Shown here: piece by piece, positions 57,835-64,000 of the stretch
Layout: each line of letters starts with the position of its first letter
How positions within the stretch are numbered: the stretch's first letter is position 1
Source: Lasioglossum baleicum
Taxonomy: Eukaryota > Arthropoda > Insecta > Hymenoptera > Halictidae
Direction: 5' to 3'
Length of the DNA stretch: 64,000 bases
NCBI RefSeq assembly: GCF_051020765.1
Contig: NC_134936.1
Coordinates: forward strand, 6,056,186-6,120,185
Program-made: the position numbers and the translations under genes
Notes under the pieces: model-generated
The model's input: only the letters and a program-made list of their open reading frames with translations
Told to the model about the DNA's origin: nothing
Databases searched by the model: none

Positions 57835-59866
57835 TCACTATCGCAAGGATGGATTTTTTTGAAATTTGGATACCTTTTCGAAATAAAGACGATTTCGATC
57901 AATTGTGCCAAAAAATTTTACACAAAATTGGCTGTATTAATGCATCAAGCACAGTTATTCTTACAATAAGGAAAAATATATCTAAAATAGTAAGCCGAGT
58001 GAGAGATCGCTGGAACAAATGTCAGCGAAGAAAAGAATATTTCGTAGAAAGATATTCGGACTGGCTTCAGGAAGAAAATTTTATTTTATTTGAAGGTGTA
58101 TTTGACGCAAACGTTGCAATACCTTCAACCTCAAGCTCTTCTGGAAGGAAAATGACATCATTCGAAGATGCTTCTTATAAAACTAAAAAGCGTAGGGTCT
58201 CGACACTTGTCGAAGAAAATTCTGCGACTAAATTAACGTTTGCTACAGAAGTCGCTTTACGAGCAGAAGGAAAAAGAAGTGTTGCAAGTTTAGTAGGTAA
58301 TGCTTCATCGATCACAAAAGAATTAAAGTATTTAAGGGAAAAAAAGACACAGCAAAGATCAATGACTCCGGAAGAGGCTTTAGCATTGTTTATAGACACA
58401 AAAAGTACTGTACATGCATATAAAATAAATAGAAAAAAAGCTTTAAGCATAGGGCATAAAATGTATCCGTCCTATCATGAAGTCCAAAAAGCAAAGTATA
58501 ATTGTCTACCGCCTGAAAACAGCATTATTTTAACGGAAAAAAGTGCAGAAATTCCCTTACAAATAGGATTAAACCTTTGGACATCCCGATTATTAAATGG
58601 TAATACAATTCTATTCAATGACCAAGATAATTTGGAACTATTTTGTAAATGGGGATGTGACGGGAGCGCAGGGCACAGCGCATACAAACAGAAATATACG
58701 TCCACCGAGGGAAACGATCAATTTTTATTTTTAATATCTTTTGTACCAATTAAAATGTCAAATGAAGCACATTCAGTCTGGGAAAATCCGAGCCCTGGTT
58801 CAACTAGATATTGCCGCCCGCACAAATTCCTATTTGAAAAAGAAAGCGATAGTTTAATTAAAAGCGAAATAGATAATTTTCAGAATCAAATAAATAATTT
58901 AAACCCAACAAAATTAGAAATTGATGGAAAGGAAGTAACAATAAAGTATAAATTTTTTCTGACAATGGTAGATGGGAAGGTGTGTAATGTAGTTACAGAA
59001 ACATCTTCATCGATGACGTGTTACATTTGCGGAGCGACACCGAAATTTTTAAATAATGAGCCTAAAGAAGAAAATATAAATATTGAAAATTATCGATTTG
59101 GGTTATCAATCCTTCATTTATGGATCCGCACTTTTGAATGTCTATTACATATAAGTTATCGTTTAAATATTAAAAAATGGCAAATAAGGAAAAAAGTGGA
59201 TAAAGTAGATTTTAAAGAACGAAAATTATTAATACAAGAAAGATTTAAAAAGGAAATGGGTTTAATAGTAGATCAACCAAAACAAGGATTTGGCACGTCC
59301 AACGATGGCAATACAGCCAGAAGATTTTTTAAATTTTTTGAAAAAAGTTCAGATATAACCGGAGTAGATAGAACATTAATTAAAAATTTAGGAATATTAT
59401 TACGAACGTTATCCTGTGGCCGGAAAATAAATATAAAAAAATTTTCAAAGTTTTGTTCATCGACGAAAGATTTATATATAAAGTTATATTCATGGTATTA
59501 CATGCCCGTATCGATACATAAATTATTTTATCACGCGAAAGATGTTATTAAATCGTTTATCGTTCCAATTGGTCAAATGACAGAGGAGACGCAAGAAGCA
59601 CGACATAAAGATTGTCGTAGATTTAGACTCAAAAATGCACGAAAAACGTCGAGATCGGATACCAATTTCGATTTATTAGCAATGTTATTAATAACGTCCG
59701 ACCCATTAATAAATAATTTTCGCACAATCCCACAAAAAAAAAAAGTTCTCTGTCCCCTGAAGATCTTCAATTATTAGAAGATAATGTAGAGTCGAGAATT
59801 GAAGAAACAGATTGTTTCACAGAACTTGAATCTTCTGATGGTGATTCGAGCTGTGAAGATACGTAG
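57835..59866 (+). pseudogene. Transib transposase (RAG1-like), main exon with one late frameshift
   Basis: The transposase cuts and joins the element ends by a DDE mechanism in the nucleus. The open frame from Met 57849 runs 642 codons to 59777. Numbering from that Met, D271 (CKWGCDGSAGHS) fits the first catalytic Asp and E580 (QMTEETQEARH) the catalytic Glu, which is followed by RRFRLKNAR as in RAG1. CYIC (C391, C394) with H557 and H562 reproduces the C2H2 zinc site of the RAG1 core, including the five-residue His spacing. NDGNTARRF (485-493) is another shared block. The region matching the second catalytic Asp reads RPHKFLFEKESD (323-334), and its exact residue is unclear. An 11-A run at 59734-59744 shifts the frame: one more A would replace the last 11 residues by a 40-residue acidic tail ending at TAG 59864-59866. 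Residues 90-120 are Ser-rich and basic, perhaps a nuclear signal. Confidence 0.9.
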
Positions 59867-60470
59867 TTTCAGAAGGCAATCTCCTTATAATACTCTCCTT
59901 AAAATCTTGTTATAATACTGAAATCGATTAATTTTTTAATATTTTTTTTGATAATTATTTATTAGAAAATGTTTGTACCTGCAATCGAACGTTACTATTT
60001 AATACTTTGATTTTGATCTCTGTTATTTTTTTTGTATAATTTATATTTTTGTATAATTTATATTTTTGTTATTATATTTTTGTTATTATATTTTTGTTAT
60101 TATATTTTTATTAACATAATAAACTATAATATGAACCAGATTTGTTATTTGTAAATTGAAACCTTATACTAAACCAAAAAATAAATTTTTCCCGTTAGAA
60201 TATATCTGAATCTGCAAAAAACAAATAAATAAATAAATTATATTTACATTCAGTTTGTCCATAATTAAAAATTACATCATTTAAATCATTCTGTGCTATA
60301 TAGGTCCATTACTAACTTTGTTGTAATTTATATTTAATTTTAAATAACTTAAAATATATTGTTTAATTAACAAAAACCAACTAAATGTTGTAAAAAGTTA
60401 ATAATTATTCATATTTTATACAACTGTAAACATATCAATTGATAAATATAGAGAAATAGGCGATTTAGAG
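59867..60470 (+). other. Transib 3' untranslated region
   Basis: AT-rich and non-coding. It includes a tandem run of a 14-bp TATTTTTGTTATTA unit at ~60040-60108 and the polyadenylation signal at 60118. A TAAATAAATAAATTA run lies at 60226-60240. Confidence 0.7.
60118..60123 (+). terminator. Polyadenylation signal AATAAA
   Basis: AATAAA about 250 nt after the predicted stop codon and before the right terminal repeat; the position suits the transposase transcript. Confidence 0.55.
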
Positions 60471-60506
60471 TTTTGTCCAGCTAAAAAGGCCATTTGGCAC
60501 ACTGTG
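60468..60506 (-). promoter_or_regulatory. Right terminal repeat with RSS-like heptamer/nonamer
   Basis: On the minus strand it reads CACAGTG, a 23-bp spacer and ACAAAACTC, matching 7 of 9 positions of the RSS nonamer. Both ends therefore have 23-type spacing. Confidence 0.8.
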
Positions 60507-60511
60507 CGCCG

Positions 60512-61436
60512 TAGCCAATATTTCGACAACAGCCGAACATGCCTGTGAAACGAGGCCTGCCTCCTCCACTCTAATCCAATCGGGCGCGCATCGTACCTAG
60601 AGACACGTCACTGTGGTCCTGCCTGGGAACCTTCTTCTCACGCTCGCAGCAATACAATGTCGCAAAGTCAGACCCATACGAGATGGCGCCTTGCCACCCC
60701 CTACAATCGTGTAGTAGTAGGCGGTAACGGTTTAATATCTTAACCCACTCAGAGTTGTGCTAATTCAATTACACTATTAAATTACATTATATTTCAATTA
60801 TACAATAGTAATTCAACTACGTCATCACTGAATTACATATTACATGAAAATACAGCTCTCCAAATTATAGTCCAGAACTTTGAAGAAGTGCGGATATATT
60901 TTTATGTTTTTCTTTCATATGCTTGTTGGCTGTATATGCGGCGTAGTTTCTATTCCTCGTCCTCTATCCATTTCCTCTGCAAATGGTCGAGCCATTATAG
61001 AGCGATGGACAGCGAAGCTGTTTTTAAGAAAGCTGTTTATAGCTCGTCCAATGAATATTGTTGGGAAAAGTATGTTCCGTTCTGAGTTTTCTGCTGTAAC
61101 TGTAAATCCTGGTACATATCATAAACCCCGAGTTTCCAAAAGGCTTCGCTGAACGTGGTTCGGCGGCCTACACAACTGTTCCGCGAGGGAAACACATCTG
61201 TTTCATTTATGATGTCAAGAAGCAAAGGTCTTGATTTATATGTCAAAATTGCGGGCCGGTTCCGAAATCTTTTTAACTGCTTTATGCCCACCGTAGCTCG
61301 ACAACTGCATTCCAAAACGTCCTATAACCCGGACCTGCAATAGACCAGTGAACGACGACCGGCCATTAATCACGACATCGTCAACACGTGCGAATACGAA
61401 AAGTTTTTTATGACATTTTCCCACTGGCGGAAACTC
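60512..61436. other. Foldback loop, right of Transib; unassigned
   Basis: Moderately GC-rich at both ends. Open frames of 65-92 codons overlap on both strands (60880-61343) but none shows a recognisable domain. They could be relics of an original Harbinger gene; there is no direct support. Confidence 0.3.
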
Positions 61437-61925
61437 ATGTCGTGCGAAGATATTTTGCTTTCTGGTTCGAAAAAAACGTCGATGTCGCAAACTTCAAACG
61501 GGGGTTTTTCAAGATAAAAATCTGCTCTATCGCGTGGTATAGTTCGGTTTTCCGCTAGACCCTAATTTTTTGAGATAAATTCGAAACTATCCGCAAAAAT
61601 TGGTGCAAAAGTGATATCTCTCCGTCTTTAATCATTGTTTAAACATGTTTAAATACTCATAATGTATTAATATTGGATATCACTGTATTCGGGAAAGTCT
61701 ACAGAATCTTTTGCTGTAAAGAACAATTCAATATCTTTTATAATAACATCACAATATTTGTTTAAAGTTGAAAAATATGTCTTTTTTTTAAACTCCATTT
61801 TCTCAAAAACTGGACGTATAGAAAAAAAATGAAAAACAGATTCGGAATCAGCGCGGAAAACTCTATAAGAATCGCATAGTGGGAATCGAAATACTTTTAA
61901 AAAGTTGAAATTTGTTGGACAGTGT
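61437..61925 (+). mobile_element. CACTGTCCAAC-family element, copy 2 (left half missing)
   Basis: Closely similar to 7780-8266 from GGTTCGAAAAAAACGTCGA to the right tip TTGTTGGACAGTG. The left inverted repeat is absent. Confidence 0.75.
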
Positions 61926-62033
61926 TATTATCTTGTTCAAAGAGACAAATTCTTCACTACTTCGTCTATGTGTATTAATATACCTATCCGCATTTATAAT
62001 TCCGCCAATTTGTATGTGCTAGCAAATATTGCC

Positions 62034-63010
62034 CCGTTCCCGGGGCTGTACTCAATGAAGAGGTTTATGACAGATCATTATTATTGAGCTGGAAGTCGGC
62101 ACTTTCTCGGACAACACGAGTTGTACTTTACTTAACTCAGTTGTAAAGTAATTTAAAAATTTCTTTACAGTAAAGAATTATGAATTGGACGCGCCAAATG
62201 TTTTATTGCACGTGCCGATAGCCGCTACGCTATCGTACGTCGCACAGTGGTGCAAAATCCCCAAGACGTGGCAATAATTCGTTTACTATGGTAACGTCAT
62301 TTTCAAAAATCTATATGTACTGAAATACATTAAAATATTAATACATTACAGTATTAATACATCGATCATATGTAGATTATAAGAGATAGAGCCTAAGCAC
62401 AAACGCTGACATTGGAAACAACTGCGACATCCATTTGAAGGAAAAAATTTTTTCTACTTTCTTTGTTGTTATAATGTATATGCACTCCTTGATTTTCTAA
62501 ACATTTATAGTGTAGATATTATTCAGTGCGGTGAGTGCATTACTCTAAATTATAAAAAATACAAAACTAATTATTAATTTTTTTCGTTTAGAACTGGACG
62601 TTAATATGAACGTTATAATCCGAAAAAGTCATGAACGTATCTCAAAGAGAATTCTTTGAAATCTTGAAAATTGATGGTTCTACGCGGAGGTGGAATATGA
62701 GGTGTCACAACTTTTTCATTAAATTATAACGGCCAAATTAACAAAACAATGACAATTTTAGTTTTGGGTGCGCATAGTGAAACCATAAGAGTGTTTAATA
62801 AAAATTATTTCAGTTGAAAAAATATTTATTTTCATAGTTTATTTTGCAATTGTTTTTTAAACAGGCGCATTGCTATCATACCGCCAGGAAATTGGAAAAA
62901 TAAAAATAATGATAATATAGCCCCAAGTGTCCTCTTTGCGGACCCGTTCTTAAAAATACTGATACTTGAAAATTGGCGACATGAAAATTATTTAAAGTGA
63001 ACGCTGCACC
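62034..63010 (-). repeat. Right arm of the large foldback
   Basis: Reverse complement of 55510-56487. It includes the same frame fragments in mirror image, none of them coding. Confidence 0.85.
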
Positions 63011-63166
63011 GAAATACAAGCGCGCGGCGGGGGTCCTGTCGGTCGACGTCGGTCGAAGCTAGAAAGGTCTCACAGACGAGCCTACCCACACATTTGGAAG
63101 GTCGGGCCCGATGCCTCTGACGTCATAATTCCGACCGATGTCGGCTCCACTGTGCCCGTACCCTAA

Positions 63167-64000
63167 GGGTGCGCCTACAGTGCATCCTACGACCGACAGA
63201 CATGGTGACGTCAGAGCCGTCTGGCAGACATTTCAAATGTGTGGGTAGGCCCAGGTAGGCCCGTCTGTGAGAGGCCCTTCTAGTTTCGTCCTGCATCAAC
63301 CGACAGGACGGCCCTTGCACCATACAATATTTCGGTGCAGCGTTCACTTCAAATAATTTTCATGTCGCCAATTTTGAAGTATCCGTATTTTTAAAAACGG
63401 GGCCGTAAAGAGGACACTTGGGGCTATATTATCATTATTTTTATTTTTTTTATTTTCTGGTGCTTTCATAGCAATGCACCTGTTTAAAACAATTGCGAAA
63501 TAAACTATGAAAACAAATATTTTCTGAACTGAAATAATTTTTATTAAATACTCTGATGGTTTCACTATGAGTAACCAAAACTAAGTTTCATCAATTTGCT
63601 AGTTTAGCCGTTATAATTTAATGAAAAACTTGTGACACACAACTCATATTACATGTCCGTAAAACCAACAGTTTTCAAGATTTCAAAGAATTCTTCGAGA
63701 TACGTCTATATTTTGCTAAAGACTGCAACATATTCAAATTTGAACAAAATTCGAAACAGTAGTCCTATCTCGCATGGAAAGATTCATGTGCACTAATTGT
63801 ATATGTATATGTAGATTAACTCTCATGGAAGTATGGATACTCGAAAATAATAAAAAATTAAAACAATTAGAAGAAACTGCGATTTACATAGATCAATCGT
63901 AAGCAAAAAAATTCAAATTGCAATTTTTGAGAGAAAACCTCTCTTAAATCCATTTACTTCGTTATTACTTTATTGTCGGAGCCACGAAGAAAAACTCGGA
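63167..64000 (+). mobile_element. Second PIF/Harbinger-like element, continuing past the window
   Basis: It begins GGGTGCGCCTACAGTGCATC immediately after the TAA that ends the previous element. ~63332-63720 matches the outer part of the foldback arm (55510-55900) in direct orientation. No right end is reached. Confidence 0.55.

Larger units (their letters stand above)
56605..60506 (+). mobile_element. Transib transposon, structurally complete (3902 bp)
   Basis: The ends are 36-bp inverted repeats (56605-56640 and 60471-60506) identical at 35 positions, beginning CACAGTGTGCCAAATGGC. The 5-bp direct repeat CGCCG flanks it exactly (56600-56604, 60507-60511). Transib elements are known for 5-bp CGNCG-type target duplications and CACWRTG ends, and their transposase is the relative of RAG1. 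The single gene inside encodes such a protein. Promoter, intron and polyadenylation signal can be placed. It inserted in the loop of the Harbinger-like foldback and is therefore younger than that element. The tight ends, perfect duplication and near-intact gene argue for recent insertion; the one-base shift in the gene argues that this copy may no longer be active. Confidence 0.95.
55246..63163. mobile_element. PIF/Harbinger-like foldback element hosting the Transib insertion
   Basis: The tips GGGTACGCGCACAGTGGACC and, complemented at the right, GGGTACGGGCACAGTGGAGC agree at 18 of 20 positions. TAA precedes (55243-55245) and follows (63164-63166), a TWA-type 3-bp duplication. Just inside are ~978-bp inverted arms (55510-56487 and 62034-63010) of very high similarity. 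The loop holds the Transib element (56605-60506), a GC-richer unassigned part (60512-61436) and a truncated CACTGTCCAAC-family copy (61437-61925). Without Transib it would be ~4.0 kb. No Harbinger transposase is recognised, so it is probably non-autonomous. Confidence 0.7.

Overview
This looks like an AT-rich stretch of an animal genome, most likely an insect, possibly a hymenopteran. It has no bacterial-type gene packing. Almost every long open frame is either a transposable-element remnant or chance. The window is a dense graveyard of DNA transposons: foldback elements, MITEs flanked by TTAA, TA, TWA or 8-bp duplications, hAT-like and Tc1/mariner-like copies, a Helitron remnant and a Penelope-like fragment. 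I cannot name the species from the sequence.

Only two short segments look like host coding exons, both on the minus strand. One has a start codon and a good splice donor (29397-29218). The other runs off the window edge and has an acceptor (173-1). Both boundaries are phase 0, so they could be consecutive exons of one unrecognised gene. In that case positions 174-29217 would be a ~29 kb intron filled with transposons. The GC-richer, non-repetitive stretches (22560-23720, 27560-30180) are its likely promoter and intronic regulatory sequence.

Layout. 1-20 kb: scattered MITEs, among them a 231-bp hAT-like hairpin and a 335-bp foldback, each with a perfect 8-bp target duplication, plus several TTAA elements. 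20.4-22.4 kb: a TTAA element whose right TTAA was hit by a PIF/Harbinger-like element. 23.7-27.5 kb: a decayed Tc1 transposase, an array of the commonest local repeat, and a foldback. 30.3-39.6 kb: a 2.4-kb hAT-like element carrying a ~40-bp satellite and a nested mariner-like insertion, with a 2.2-kb inverted copy about 4.8 kb away. 40-48 kb: repeats and a Penelope-like pseudogene. 48.8-49.8 kb: a Helitron end with Pif1-type helicase remnants. 53-55.2 kb: a tandem repeat and a ~980-bp palindrome. 55.2-63.2 kb: a Harbinger-like foldback with 978-bp arms.

The most important object sits in the loop of that last foldback: a structurally complete Transib element at 56605-60506. Transib is the transposon superfamily related to vertebrate RAG1. 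It has 36-bp inverted ends (35/36 identical) that begin with CACAGTG, the heptamer of V(D)J recombination signals. A nonamer-like ACAAAA block follows at exactly 23-bp spacing on both ends. The element is flanked by a perfect 5-bp CGCCG target duplication. It encodes a ~690-residue RAG1-like transposase with a TATA/initiator promoter, a tiny first exon, one intron and a polyadenylation signal. Its visible defects are a one-base shift in an 11-A run near the C terminus and a doubtful second catalytic aspartate.
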